A stretch of DNA of 64,000 bases from Vidua macroura (lineage: Eukaryota > Chordata > Aves > Passeriformes > Viduidae). Under the pieces are notes generated by a model. That model worked only from the letters and a program-made list of their open reading frames with translations. It was not told the origin of the DNA and ran no database searches. The position numbers were made by a program, and so were the translations under genes. The stretch's first letter is position 1, and each line of letters begins with the position of its first letter. This document shows, piece by piece, positions 33,016-46,700 of this stretch. Where the stretch lies: contig NC_071571.1 in the NCBI RefSeq assembly GCF_024509145.1, positions 63,399,713-63,463,712 on the forward strand. The letters run 5' to 3'.

Positions 33016-36000
33016 AAAGTGGCAGATTAATCCTGTTGTGCTATTTGTATGTTACGGCAGAGTGCATCAGCAAAGCAGAGCCATTTCCTTAATTACATGA
33101 AGATACAAACCTGTTGCTCTGCATCCATATTGCAGTTTAAGTAGGGGAGTAACTCAAATGTTAGGGAAAGAGAACTGCAGTTGATGAGGAGCTGGTGCAT
33201 ACATCTTACTATGGACTCTTTTTATCTAATACTTTTCTCTGTCTGATTTTTTCCTAGTGCTTTAATTTTATTATTTAAAGGCCATGATCCATTATGTTAG
33301 GGATATAGTTGCAAACAGAAAGACAGCAGATAAATCTATATGGGTTTTTAAAATGGAGAGAATGGCATTAGTGAACATATGATGTCCATTTGTGAGAGCT
33401 GGGAAGGAGGAAGACAAATCACAGATTTGTAACTTAGAAATTAATGCAGTCATGCAAAACTTCTGTTATGTGGACTCTGAGGATCCATCTGCAGTTGGAT
33501 TTTTATACTGTGATTGGCATTACACAGATGGGAAAGGACGATAATATGGTGAGAGAAGTGTCAGGGCATGAAAGCACAGGAAAATGTGCTAGTGGTTTTC
33601 TGGTTTTGTGCTTTTCACAAATGCTGCTATTCATAGGTCATCTGAATGGAGGATTTACTTGACATTGCAGAAAATATTTTCTGCATTCAGTGTAGGAACA
33701 TTCTCTGTAAGTCTATTCTAGCTGGTGGCAGTTTTGGATACAATGCAATGTTGATAATTTGATTGTTTACCTAGTATGAATCTTGCATGAGAAACATGGA
33801 GACTACAAAGCAGCTTTCAGTTTGCACTTGTCAGCGAGGATTCTGAAAAGGCTATTCATACTGACCTAGTAATGTGCAAAAATATTAATCCTTCTAAATT
33901 AGGATTTATGAATAATCTGGATTTCTGTGCAATGGATCTGTTCACCAAGATACTTGAGGAGAGAGCCTTTTTTTTTTTTCATCTTTTTTCTTTTCTTCCT
34001 AGAAAGGGGGATGTACTGCAGTCAGGCTCTGCATGTGGGAACTTAAATACATGATGGAGCAGGAAACAATGTGAATTTGGAATGAGTTGCACTCCTCTGC
34101 TGGCCTCAATACTGTCAGAACAGTCTGTTTTCAGAGAACTTGCTCTTGCCCAGAAGCTTCCAACTCCAGAAACTCTTTCAGGTAGCAAAGAGCAGTTAAT
34201 TGCCTCCCACTACTAGAGAGGTGCAAACGTTCCCATTATTTCATTTATCTATTTTCTTAACAACAGTACAAATATAGCAAACTTACGTGGCTGTGCTATG
34301 GGATGGAAAGAATTTGTAGGATTTGATGCACTGTAGAATTTGATGGCTGCAGCTCTGAGGGAACTTGCCTTTCATCTCTCCAAATTCACACACCTTTTGT
34401 GGAGTGGTGTCAGTGGGATAGCTGGAATAGATCCTAGTGTTGCCTAAAGAAGAAGCTTTCTGAAAGAAAACATGTATTTACAGGCAGAGGGAACTTTCTG
34501 GAACAGCAAATTAGTTCCACCTTGTTTCAAGGAAAGAGTAAAGAGTTCATGCAAGTCCTTATTTTGATTCTGTATCAGAGCACCAGTGTTGAGTTTCTTG
34601 GTAACTCTAATTTTTGTGGATCATTAGGGTCTGTATCCCAAAGGCACCACACTAAGATAACCTGTGTTCTCCCTTTCAGAGAGATAGAGCAGGGGCTACA
34701 GAAGAAGTGACTAGTGCATGGTAGTGCTGTGTGTGGAGTAAAAAAGGAAAACAAGCTCAAACTCCTATTTACTATCTTAGCTCTCATATTTCTCTAAGAA
34801 GAAAAAAATCAACAGTCTCATGCTATTTACTTAATACTCTGGCAGAAAAGTTCTTTTGTAAGCATGTAGATGTTTTTCTGATGTGCAATTAAACTCAGTG
34901 ACTTTGTGTGTTTCAGTGTGTAGGTAGATTCTCCCTTCAGGCCTGAGCCGCACAGAAACATTTTCCTTATTGGAATGTGAACATGATGTTAGTTGAGACA
35001 GGAGTAGCATAGCTGGTGGCATGGGCAGGGCTGCATCATCAGCACTTGAAGTACCTTGTGATAATGGTCACAAAGCCACAAGAGTGGCCTGATTAGCAAA
35101 AACCAATAGAATATGTCTTTAACTTGTTTTTAAGTTATTGGTATCAAAAGCTTTTATTGTTGCATGCCATTTCATTATTGCATAGGTATTAACTCAGCAG
35201 TGGGGGTGTAATTGTTGAATTCTGCATCTGAATAAATAACACTTTGCATTCTGCTTATAGTGTTTGGAAGAATGTTTTTTTTAACCCTGGGAATCCTTTG
35301 TTTCTCACTCCCCAGGTCTGTATCTACTGGTTTTGGGAAAGGGAGGGGGAAGGAGGAGGGAAAAAAAAGGCAAGGTAATTATCTCCACTAATAGTCTGCC
35401 TGCTTGTACTTGATTGAAATGCAGGCTGGCTCTCCTGATCACTGATTTTATTCCCAAAGAGAAGTTCCAGTTGTCTACAAAGCCAACACCTTTGGACAGG
35501 CACCATCTGGCCAGCTGCTTATTAACTCCCATGGTCCTGCTGATTCTACTGGAAAAGAGACCACTCTCAGAGAAAGCAGACTAGAAGGATGCTGCCAGGG
35601 GCCCCAAGATCTCTCTTCCCTAAAGAAAAATGAATTCCATGCAGCCTCCCTAGTGAGTACCATGTAAAAATAATTAAAAGGGTACTGAGGAAAAACAGCT
35701 AATTAAAAAGACTAAACACTGAGTCCTCTTATCCTTAAGGCTGGCCAGGCTTTTCCTGTGGGGAGGCCAGAAGTCAATTGTGTCTTTATGCTGTCATTTC
35801 AGTTGCCCTGTTCTGAACCTGTGTGAATGCTCCTTTAAATCCAGGTTTAAATCAGGGCACCGTGATTCGCTATGCACCATGATACCCACAGGGTTTGCTG
35901 CCTGGCCATGCTGACCTGGCACTCCCTGCTGACTTTACTGTCCTTCTGTGGCACCAGAGGTGAATTCCTTTGAGCAGAATTTTTAACAGTTCCATTTTTT

Positions 36001-38760
36001 TTTTCCTGCACTGATCTTATGAGGGCAGACTTATAGAACGTCAGGGTGTGCAGGTTTGAAACCTGCTGTCCTGTTGCTGCCATGTGTTTGAAGGGAAGCA
36101 TCAAAACAAGCATACCAGAATCTTTAAGAAAGATAATATGCTACAAGGAAATCTAGAATTTCTGCTGGCTGGAAGGAGACTGTTAATTGGTGAGGTATTT
36201 AATCAGAGCGCTATACACAGGGAGCTTTAAATTCTGTTGAAAATTCTTTTATATGAAAATGTAAGATGGGTCTGTTGCTGTATGGTACACCTATCACTAT
36301 AGGGATCTTATATCTTTAAATTGAAGAAGGGTCATTGGCTTTAGGGAGGCATTAGAGGGTACTTGTAAATTCAGTCTCTGAGGGTACTTGTAAAAGATCA
36401 GTCTCTGAAAATTTTCTTTTCCCAAAATCTTCTTAAAATCTACTAAAACAGGAAAAAAAAATCTATGCTGTTTTTACAGAAATATCTTTCCAATTATTAT
36501 AAAAGGTAGTATAAGACGCTGTTACATGATAACTGCCTTACTCTGACTTAAAAAAAAAAAGATTTTTTTTTTTCCATTATCCGTCGCTAGGTAGTTTCAT
36601 TGCTAAGCACTATGGTCTAAAAATATTTCTTTGTTTGAAGTTCTCTGACATAAATTCAAAATGAATCCTCAGATCTTTTCAAAACTGTAAGTCTGATGGA
36701 AAAACATATGTTCTTTGATTTCTACTCCAATGTTCAATTATTTTGAAGATTGGGGAAAAGAGTAAAATTAACCAGAAATGTCTGTCAGCTTGTGAGAGTC
36801 AGGCCATATCACAGTGTATGGCCACACTTAAATCTTCCTATTGTTCTGTCATAATGTTGGAACCATTCAGGACTTGTTTTCACCTGCTTGCACTTGGAAA
36901 CTTGTTCTGAACAAAGCCAAAAGAAAAATGCAATAGACTCGGGTACCTGCTTTTTTTTCTTGCTTTCATTCCCTTTTCTTTTTCCAGAGGGATTTCTATT
37001 TTTTGCCAAGCAAAACACACAGCAGAATTTCTGGCACTGTTTCTCCTGCTAGGGAATGAATGGTACAACTCATAATCACTAACATTGTGCACAGATGCTC
37101 AGAGAGATGATAGAAATGGAAAACTGACCATAAAGCAGCTGCATTTTGCTGTGATTCCCCTAATGCAGGGTAATCAGAAGTTTTCTATTCTCAGTAATTA
37201 AACCAGGGAATATTACACAAAGAAAGCAATGGCTGAAATGAGTATCAGTAAGTTATCTACAAAAAGATGTGGGCATGTAAAATATTTTAGTCTGAAGGTT
37301 TGATTATTCTTTCTGTCTCATATGTGTGAAACCACTTTAATCATCTGCAAAAAAAAAAGGAAAAAACTTACCAAACAAATGTTCATAGAATTGGTTTAAT
37401 CTTTAGCCTATGTCTTTTGCAGCTTCACTTTTACCATGTTTTACAACTGTGCTTGAGAAGAAGTCTGGCCAGAAATGTGCAATTGAGGTAAACTTTCGTT
37501 TGAGGTCACTAAGAGTTTAGTCCGTGTGGGATCATATGAGATCAAACAGCACACTTGGGATAATTCAGTTCATGTTTGGTGTTAAGCAGTTCCAATGTAT
37601 AGTGCCTACTAGGAACTTTCTTAGCAAATCTGCACAGATGAGCAAACCACAATTAGTCACCACAGCCAGAAGATCTAGTACTGAGCTAATCTTCCCATGC
37701 AAGTAAACAGAAAGTATGCTTACTCTGCTTTGTTTATTCTTTCAAGGGCCTGTGCCAATACATTATCACACCATGCCCAGAGTATTGCTGGAGCATCATT
37801 GTGTGTCACAGGGACCAAATTGTGATGTGAAGCATGGGATTAAAAGGTTTTATTTAAAGGATATTTTCATGAGGGAAAGATAAGAATATCAACTTGGGCA
37901 CGAACATTTTATGCACCATTAAAAAAAATATTTGAGGTCATAATTAGGGCCTGAAAATCTTACTCTAAAAGAAGTTGAGGTTTACTAAAAGAGTGTATGT
38001 GTATGCCTATACACAAGCTTTATTTATGTATATATAAATATGTATGTATATATAAATAAATCCTCTTGTTTCTGTGAGGCTAGCAGTGTTCATCTATATA
38101 GAATTTTTTCGGAGGAGTCTAAATCTGAATAATGAGCACTAGTAAAAACAGGTAACTGTGTCTTTATTTGCTTTTATATGGCTGAGCTTTTGTTTTGCCA
38201 CAGTACCTTTCAGATGCACTCATTTTTCACCTTCAAATCTGGAATAGCAGCATCTCAGAAGGATAGTATTACAAGCAAGAGTAACTGCATGATTTTTACT
38301 TCTCCTTTCCTTTGAAAACATGTTTCAAGGCAGCCTTGACAGAGTAGTTGCTATCTATAATAGTGCATGTCAGAAAACCTACTGCATGCTACCACAGAAA
38401 CATTAAAGTGAGTGACTAACTAGAACTAGGTATCCTAAGGCTGATTAGATGTAATTCTATGGAAAGTCTCTTGTTGATTGGAAAGACTGAGGGTGCTAAC
38501 TCTCCTACTCTTTAAATTCTTTCCTGATGCTTTCTAATATTAAGGGCTGATCTTGAAAAATCTGAGTATTCAAACATACGGGTAATATTTCAAGGTCTTT
38601 GCTCTGTACTCATTCCTCCATTCAGAATAGACATCAGAATATCCAGTGATGGATGACCTTGAAAATTTGACTAGGTCAGAGTTTCTCGAGCATATAAAGC
38701 TTGAAACATCTTTGTTGATTCATTTAATTGCTGTATTACTAATAATGTTTGAGACCTCAG
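33016..38760. other. noncoding stretch
   Basis: AT-rich, with short repeats only. A 25-28 base tandem duplication is at 36355-36407. The patch 35040-35240 is complex and ORF-free, and could be a conserved element, but nothing proves it. No genes recognised. Confidence 0.5.
36355..36407. repeat. tandem duplication, about 25-28 bases
   Basis: GAGGGTACTTGTAAA...AGTCTCT occurs twice in a row (36355-36379 and 36380-36407), the second with a 3-base longer middle. Confidence 0.85.
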
Positions 38761-38779
38761 TGGCTAGCTATGTCCATTC

Positions 38780-39060
38780 CTCAAACCCACGTTTTCTCAG
38801 ATGAACCCACCCAATCGCCTGCTTTTCTCCTATCTGACTGGTGAATCATGAACATCGTGTGGCCAGCACTTGGAGGCCAATCCCCAGTGTTCCAAGCAGC
38901 CTCGTCACTCTGTGTTAGTTCTTTTCAATGGTTAAACTGCAAGATTAAGATCCAAGCTCTTGAGACCTCAAATGCAACTTTTGTCTGGTTTCTTAGACAA
39001 ACATTCTGTTAACTCCAATCAGGCCAAAGACGAATGCTCTTAAGTCCGGCCAGCTTTCAT
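38780..39060. promoter_or_regulatory. possible conserved noncoding element (speculative)
   Basis: Complex sequence with more retained CpG than its surroundings (CACGT, ATCGCC, ATCGTG, CTCGTC, GACGAA, TCCGGCC) and no ORF or repeat. Motif-like stretches include CCAATCAGG and AAGATTAAGATCC. It could be a regulatory element, but conservation cannot be judged from one sequence. Confidence 0.2.
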
Positions 39061-42000
39061 AATCTCAGTTTTAGTGTTGGGCCCAGGTTTCTAGTGGCTG
39101 ATCCAATAGATAAATGAAACACACATGAGATGTCTTAGGCCAACAGGTGTTGCAGCTGCTTTTCTAACATGAAGCTGTAGAAAACAAAATGCCTCAATCA
39201 TATATGAACCAATTATTCTGGCATAAAACTGTCTCCAGTCTTCAGATAGCCTGCTTTGGGAGACATCACAAAGCATTACAGAATGTCTTTGAGTGACAAT
39301 TATTTAGAGAAGTTACTGCCCTCATAATGTAATTTTCCAGTGTCAGTATATAATTAGGCAGAATGAATAAAGAAGAGTTTCCATTGTGAAATACTGAGAA
39401 GCTGCTGTGCCCCTCCCAGTCCAATGCTGCTGAATAAATCAAATTTAACTTCCAGTTGGGCAACTTCTGGCTTTCTGAGCTTTGAAGCCTGTACCAAACT
39501 TACTGTTCTGACTTATTCCTTTGATCTTCAGGGACCCCTTGGAAACATGATCTAAATATTTTAAAAGTTGGGGGTTTGTTTCTTTTTCTTTATTTTTATT
39601 TAATTTGAGAACTGTACTTGTGGAACATGTCGCCTGCATTCTGCTGAAAGACAAAATTTTTAGCAATAGCCACATTGCAACCTGCTGAAAGTCCCATTCT
39701 TCACCTCAGATGCATCTGAAACTGCATCTCATCCTCTTTGGGGAGTGTCAGAATCCTTGTTGCATCAATTCGTCCTAGACAGTGGAGATTTCTGGCATTT
39801 AAGAGGCTGGACTGTCAAGCAACAGTCAAATGCTGTTTTGCATTGTTTTGATTCCACACTGTGAAATCTGCGTTCTTCTGTAGGTGAAAATGAAAGCTTC
39901 AGTTTGGCAGGTGCCTTCCAGGTGCTATTGAGCTATGCCAATTTTGAATTATGACCTATGGTTTGTATTTCATTGCTTTCCTTCTGAGAGGACAAGTTTA
40001 CCCAATGATCGTGGTTTTATTTAAATGTCCTTAAGAGCACTCCTGGTTGCTGCCTGTGTTTGGGACAATTTGTGTAAGCAATTCCTCAGCAGATACAGGC
40101 ATTTGCTAATTGCAGATCATAGCAGCAGTTTCAGTAATAAGGCTTCAGGATGGGAAGGAGATATTTGGGGATAAAGTATCTTTTGCTAAATGGATCAGAA
40201 TGTCAAATTACTTCCTTGATTGCTCTTTGTGATAGGAAATAAAAATCCTCATCTTTACATGGAATGAGTTCATTGGAGGAAAACTGATCAGTTCAGGCCA
40301 CAGGTTACTGAATGTGGTGTGGAAAAGGAACCTGTCAGAAGAGTGCACCTTAAACAGGAGGTCTCTTTGCAGCTGGATGGCTTGAGGATGATGGAGAGAG
40401 CTGTGCTGGCAGCTGCAGGTTCTTTATGGCTCTAAAGACTGGTGAGAGGCTTGTTTATTACCCAACAGCAATCCATGGTGTTCATGCTCTTCTGCAGATA
40501 GAAAGCCAAATAACTGAGCAACCAGAGAACTCTGCTGCTTTACAAGGTTTTGTAACCTCTGTGTCAGAAATTGCAGTGATGATTGTGATATAGACAAACA
40601 GTCCTAAGCTATCTTACAAAGAAGCAACAATCCTCCTACAGCTAGAATACCATGTGGTCTGTGAGCCCTTAGGATGGCTTCATAGTGCCCGTGTGTGGTG
40701 TTTTGTTGTGATGGAGGTGATGTCAGCCCCTCAGCTACCTAGTTATAATCTTGCTCAGATGTAAACACCTTGTGTTGTGACACAGAGCCATGTGGACATG
40801 TGGTGGTTCTGTGATGCTCCTTAAGTGTCTGGGAATGCTTGTCAGGATGGGCCCTTTCTGGTCAGGGAAGAGTGATCATATTCTCCAGGTACCTCTGCAG
40901 GTTGTTCCCCCCATCCCAGCTGAAATAGTTTTCTGGTGAGATGAATCACTGTCTGGAGATGCTTCTCTCTCTGTTGAAGCAGCCTAGATGTCTAGTTTAG
41001 ATTAGTTGCTGACTTTTGGACAGCTAAAGATACTGAGATGAATAAAATTCTCTGGATGACTTCCTCTTTGTGCTTGGAGAATATACCCACATGCCACAGG
41101 GGATATTGTTCCTGTAGGATTGTGATAAATAAGAAATAAGGGACTGATCTTTCTCTTTTGGATAAAACTCAGAATGCAGATAGGAAAAAAAGAAAACCCT
41201 GTATATATAACCCTTTATTTCAGAGCAGACTTCCATTTTTAGTTTCCCAATCTTTGCCTTTGTGTTGGTTAGGGCTCATATGCTTGCAGCTGCATAGTTA
41301 CAGAGATACTGCAAATAGATTGCATAGTAGCAAGCCTGATTGAATTATCTTTTGAGGTGAAGGTTCTGTATTTTGCCTAATACTTTAAGATTTTTTTCCC
41401 TAAATGTTCAAGAAAAAGTGACGTGTTAATATTTAGAAGAAGCCCCTCTACACTTATAACTAGCAGGAATATACCTCATAAGCCTTCTTTGCTGGGATGC
41501 TCTTGGAAAGAGCAAGTACTTGCTATAGTTTCAAACATAACTTGGAGATCTGCTTGATCTTTTGTAAATAGTAACATTTAGCTTATGATTGATCAGAAAT
41601 TATAAAAAAAAATTAATTGAAAGGACTGCACTGATTTTTCTCAGGTGTAGGGAGGATGGAGGGAGCATAAGTAGAGCAGAATTTAACTCATCTTGGTGGT
41701 TTGGAAACAAATAATCTATTTAGGATATTGGAGCTTAGAAATAAAATGCTTAATAATCAAACATCAACAAATATGAGAAGCCCTATGAATGCAGGCAACA
41801 AAGTTGTTTTTGCCAAGAGCAGCTTTTGAAGCTCCTTTTTCTGGGTGTATATAATAGTATGTGACCATTGCCGGACTTAAGTAGGTTTTGGTGAGTTTGT
41901 TTTGTGTATCTTCAGTCTATTGTCCTGGTCCAAAGCAATGTGTTGTATTCAATATTTTGGAGTAATTAATGATTGGGGTGTTAGGGATATATGTTAAATG

Positions 42001-42083
42001 ATGTCTTACACTTTCCTAACTGAAGAAGATTTAGACCCCTAGACCTAATTGTGTAATACACAGGCTTACACATTCAATCATGC

Positions 42084-42116
42084 ATATATATATATCTATA
42101 TCTATATATATATATC
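42084..42116. repeat. (TATATC)-type microsatellite
   Basis: TATATATATATC and CTATATCTATATATATATATC units in an AT-rich background. Simple repeat. Confidence 0.85.
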
Positions 42117-43041
42117 CTTACATATAAAATATTTACATCCCAATGGCCTCAGGTGAGAATGTAATGTTTTTTTTGTCATATTTCACTCTAATTCATGAGT
42201 GGTCATAGAATGAAGTCTATGTACTGGAAATTGTACATACAGCAACAACTGCTTTAGCAAAACTGTTGGCATTCCTCTAGGCCTTGATCCTCCATTTTGA
42301 AAAACCCCACAGACAAAAATCATGACACCCAAACTAGAAATAGGGTGGTACTTGGTGGTATTACTACTTCAGAAAGGAGAATCTGGAAAAGAAAATAAGA
42401 TCCAATGGTCTTCTAACTGTGATACTGTTCACAAAATCCTGGTTGACCATCATGTGAAGAGGAGTGGTACAACTCTGTGGCTGTGGAAGGCAGAAGTTTC
42501 ACTTTTTGCTAGAAATATTAAAATCCTCAAGGTTGTGTATTTTATGTCACAGAATCAAGAAAGGAACTACCATGTTTGGCCTGATCTTAATGACTTTTCA
42601 GAAATTCAAAGATTGAACTTAGCATTTCTTGGAGAACCTGGAACGTATGTGGAAGTGTGAAAGAGAAAATTGTTGTCTGGAGGGCTGAGTTCAAGTGGGA
42701 AGCTGCATAGTGAGGAAGAAACACTGTTTTTTCAGATTTCCTCATGAGGCACCCCACATGTTTCTTAGAATGTGTAATAGATCGGGAGATATCTTCTTGC
42801 AGTCAGGTTCTTTAAGGGTTTTTAGGGGTGTCTTGAGCATCAAACTAATTGTATGGTTTAAAAATAAATTAGCTGAATAACTCAAGCACAGGTTTCAGAT
42901 GGCCTTGGCATCATGAACTTTCAAACTGGAACTGCAATCCTGAACATGTTTTGTGAAGAAGTACTGGGTATTCCTGCTGAACTCCTTAGGATTTGTGTGC
43001 AGGTGGCAAAGCCAATTATTTTAAGGGTTTTGTTAGTTGGG

Positions 43042-43064
43042 TTTTATTTATTTATTTATTTATT
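43042..43064. repeat. (TTTA)5 microsatellite
   Basis: Five TTTA units following GGGTT. Simple repeat. Confidence 0.9.
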
Positions 43065-43340
43065 GTCAATTCTCCTTTTCCTATAGGCTTTTGTGGTTTG
43101 AATAAAAATTTATGGTCTACCCACAACTCAACCAGATGCTTTTGAGGAGTCTATTGATGTTTGAAGTTTGCCAGAGGAGATGATTTATAGAAGAATTTAA
43201 CATTCAAGACCTTTGAAATGAAGCATTAAGAGCCAACAATTTGTGATGATGTGTGCTAAACACTGGCTGTGAATCCTTTGGAATTTAGGAACCTGAAACT
43301 TCTTGTACAGCAACAGTGCCTGTGGGATACATGTTGAAGG

Positions 43341-43380
43341 GCAAGTCTAAGAGAGATATGTCATGCAAGTCTAAGAGAGA
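43341..43380. repeat. 16-base direct repeat, 24-base period
   Basis: GCAAGTCTAAGAGAGA at 43341-43356 is repeated exactly at 43365-43380. A recent local duplication. Confidence 0.9.
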
Positions 43381-43439
43381 GCAATAAAAACTTTCTTTCC
43401 CCAAATTTTTGCTCTATGTTACCACAGGTAGTGCACAGA

Positions 43440-43775
43440 GTTGAGCGGATTTCTGAGCTAACTTGAGCAGAGACAGTTTGTGCTTTGCAAGCATCAATAC
43501 CCTGCTGTGCTTGGGCTAACTGGACCAGCCCAGAACAGGCGGCTGGTTATGTCACCACTGTGCAATGCCTCGGTGGTACTTTGAGCCCTGTGTTGAGAGA
43601 CGGACCATGGCTGCCAAGGGATATCAGACTGTGAGGCTGCATCAGAGCAAAGCAGGAGTTCTGAAACCCCACTAGCTAATGGGTCTGGAGCTGTGGGAGT
43701 AGCACTTCAGCCTTTATCCTGCTTTCAAACTTGACGTTCCAAAAGCAGCTGGATCAAACGCTTGTTTGATCATCC
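43440..43775. other. CpG-enriched patch ending in a perfect palindrome
   Basis: About 330 bases retain several CpG (GAGCGG, AGGCGG, CTCGG, GACGG, TGACGT, AACGC) and are GC-richer than both sides. At the end, GATCAAAC (43752-43759) and GTTTGATC (43764-43771) form a perfect 8-base stem with a GCTT loop. No ORF is recognised. It could be a regulatory element or an unrecognised old repeat. Confidence 0.3.
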
Positions 43776-46700
43776 AGCCATGTACTTGGGAGGTGAGATC
43801 AAGAGCACTGCACCTTGGTGCTTATTGCTCAGTGCTTAGCCTGGCAGCTGGAAGCCCACTGCATGACCCTTCCTCTCTGGGCTTGATTGTGAGAATCTGT
43901 CTTGGTGGCAACATGAGCAAAAGAATCTCAAGTACCCTGCACCATATGCCTGTGAAAACATTGGCCTTGAGGCCAGCAGGAGGCAGTGAAAACCTGTAGA
44001 ACATTCTTCTTTAGTCTTGATGTTTTTTTAATTCCCTTTTTTCCCCTCCTCAGTGGCAAGATGTCAGTAAATCCTGTCATTTTAATCAGCTTTTCATTAT
44101 AATATATTTAAGAATCTTGCTAAAACTCGGTACAGAAAGAAGTGTGAAGTGCCGTATAAAAACCGATTGGATTCTGAAGACATTTAAGTACCATTTTTGA
44201 CTGAAGATCTGTGTTTTTTAAATAAAGCAGCCCTCACACCTACTTTTACCATCAAACTGGGTGCAGAAATGTGAAAGCTTTATCTATATTTATGCAGACC
44301 CCATACATCATGTATTGAGAGTCTTTTGACTTAATGAAAAGCTCATCCTGTGCTAAAGTTGGGATAAAATGGAGTTGTAGCTTCAGTTAGGATTTTGTAT
44401 GCACTGGGAAATGAAAGAGAAATGTCATAATTGTAGATACTCTCTTTTTTCCCTCCCTGCCACCCCCCCCACCTTACTGAGGAAGGAAGACATTTTCTGC
44501 CAATTAATGCAGAATGCAAGTAACTCTTCTTAAGGTATTCATAGCAGGGATTAAACTAATGGATAAGAGGTGCAAATTCTTTTTTAAGAAATGTAAATAA
44601 TTTGTTAGGGGGTTGATAAATTTCTAATATACCAGTATACTTGAGAAAGGGTAGTACTGTTCTCACATAAGTTGCATAGGTTTAAAAGCTAGAAGAGATC
44701 ACTGGAATGCTATCACTGCATTCTAACAAACTGGAGTATTTTACCCATGTGTTTTCTCAGTGGCTTTTGAAGAAGCTAAGCACATGGTTTAGGACACCTA
44801 GTCCTGATTTAGTGTTTTATTAACAGAGAATTCTCTACATCCTTCCCAAACTGAGGTGTTACACTGATTAATTTCACAGGTTAGTAGTGTAGTTTCTTGA
44901 TCTGTTTTATCTGGCATAATTCAATGTGTCTGCTGAAAAGGGCATTCCCACTGTCATCTATTTGCTTATTTTTGCCTCTCCCTTGTGCCAGCTCTGTTTT
45001 TTGTGCTTCCTGGGTGAAACGGAGGTAGTTTGTTGCCAGATGAGTTTCCTAACCTGCGTAAACCAAACAATTATTTGGCTTTCAGCTTACTTGGTTATTT
45101 GGTTAATACTGATGCAATGGAGATAGTAGAAATGCATGGCCAAAATATGGAGGAGAAATATGGGATTGGCGTCTTTAATCAGCAACACTGAGCAATGACA
45201 GATTAAATGGATTATGGAATAATGGTGTGCAACATAACAAGCAAGTAGCTAACAGCTGACACTAGACAAATTCAAATGTGCAAAAGTACTTGTGTGGCCA
45301 ATGAAGATAAAGAATCCTTTGCTATCTGACAGTTACAGTTGGAAAATTTTTATTTCAGAGGTAGAGATTGTTTTGACCCTTACAGACTCTATGACATGTC
45401 TTTATTTTGACTGTCTGTACTGAATTTAGATTTTGGAAGGACAACCAATATTCCTACAGAGGAGGGTGGGTGTTTGGCTAATATAGGAGGAGGTGGGAAG
45501 AAAATAAAGACAACAGTCTTGAATCTTCACCCACGAGGTAAAATTCTTACCCTCTGCTGCTGTCAGAAGCTCACATTCATATGCCTCCCAACTCAGTCAG
45601 GAGTGAACTCTCTTGCTTCCTGACTTTGAACCTTATCCATGTGACAAAGCAAAAGTGTCTTGTGGGGTTCTTGGCAGGCTGGTTCAGTGCAGGCTAGTCT
45701 GAAACTATGGTGATTTGTAATATGCTTCGGCAGAGAGATGTTCCTCTGCAATGTTTTCCTCTGCTATAATTGCAAATAACGTTGTCTGAATGTTGACAAT
45801 CTGAAGAGGGCAGACAAAAACTCTTCTTTTATTTTTTTTTTTAATTTTGATTTCAACCATCCATACCTTTGCTGAAGTAGATTTGGATGAAACTGACTGT
45901 TCTAAAAAGCACTTGTCAGATGACCAACATGCTATTGAAGAGCTCTGATGAAAGCTGCTTTCATCAAACCCATTGTTTTCCAGGAGGATTACACTCCTAT
46001 TAATATCAAAGCTATTGGGACTATCCTCACACAATAACATGGTTTATACCTTTTGTACTGCACCTGTATTGGGTTTGATGCATAAAACTACTGTCCATAA
46101 GTGTCTGTTCCAAGACCTTGAATACACCTGTGACTCTAAATGCCCTGCAGACTTTGGGGAATCGTATTCTGTAGTTTTCTTTAAAATTAAATCAGCTATA
46201 TCTTAAGGGAATTTTGAACTCTGAAGTTGGTATTAAAATGTCTACTGGTTTAAGTGATGCTGTGATTTCTCCATGACTTACCAAACAACAAAAGTTGCAA
46301 TAGGCTCAGGTAATTAGAGCCTTATTTTAACTTTCTGCTATGATTTAACTTCTGTAAGAGCGCACCTTTTATCATCAGTAGTTGCTTGGCATATTTTCCT
46401 GCAAGTCAGGGAAGTTGCTACTAAGCACCTCTAAAATTTTATTGACTTTCAGAGGATGACAGATAATGCTTTGATGAAACCTGGTCACTGAGCTCACAGG
46501 GCACTTTGCCAGCAGAGCACAGCTGGTTTTGTATCTATCTATGTTTCTAACATGACACAGTATCAGAATGGCAACTGTAGACTACAAAGACATGCAGAAA
46601 CATGCTTTCTGTGTTGGGATTTTTTTTTAGGTCCCTGAAGTCAGCTTAAACTTCAAATGCATTTTCATCACTAATGCTCTTGTTGGGTCTAACAGGAGCC

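Larger units (their letters stand above)
39061..43340. other. noncoding stretch
   Basis: The 112-codon plus frame at 42322-42660 is the longest here and resembles no protein I know. A TATATC microsatellite is at 42084-42116 and a TTTA repeat at 43042-43064. The 40.68-40.99 kb segment is GC-elevated, without an identified source. Confidence 0.5.

Noticed and set aside
42322..42660. 112-codon plus frame
   Set aside because: Not protein-like in pattern, no splice sites or CpG retention.
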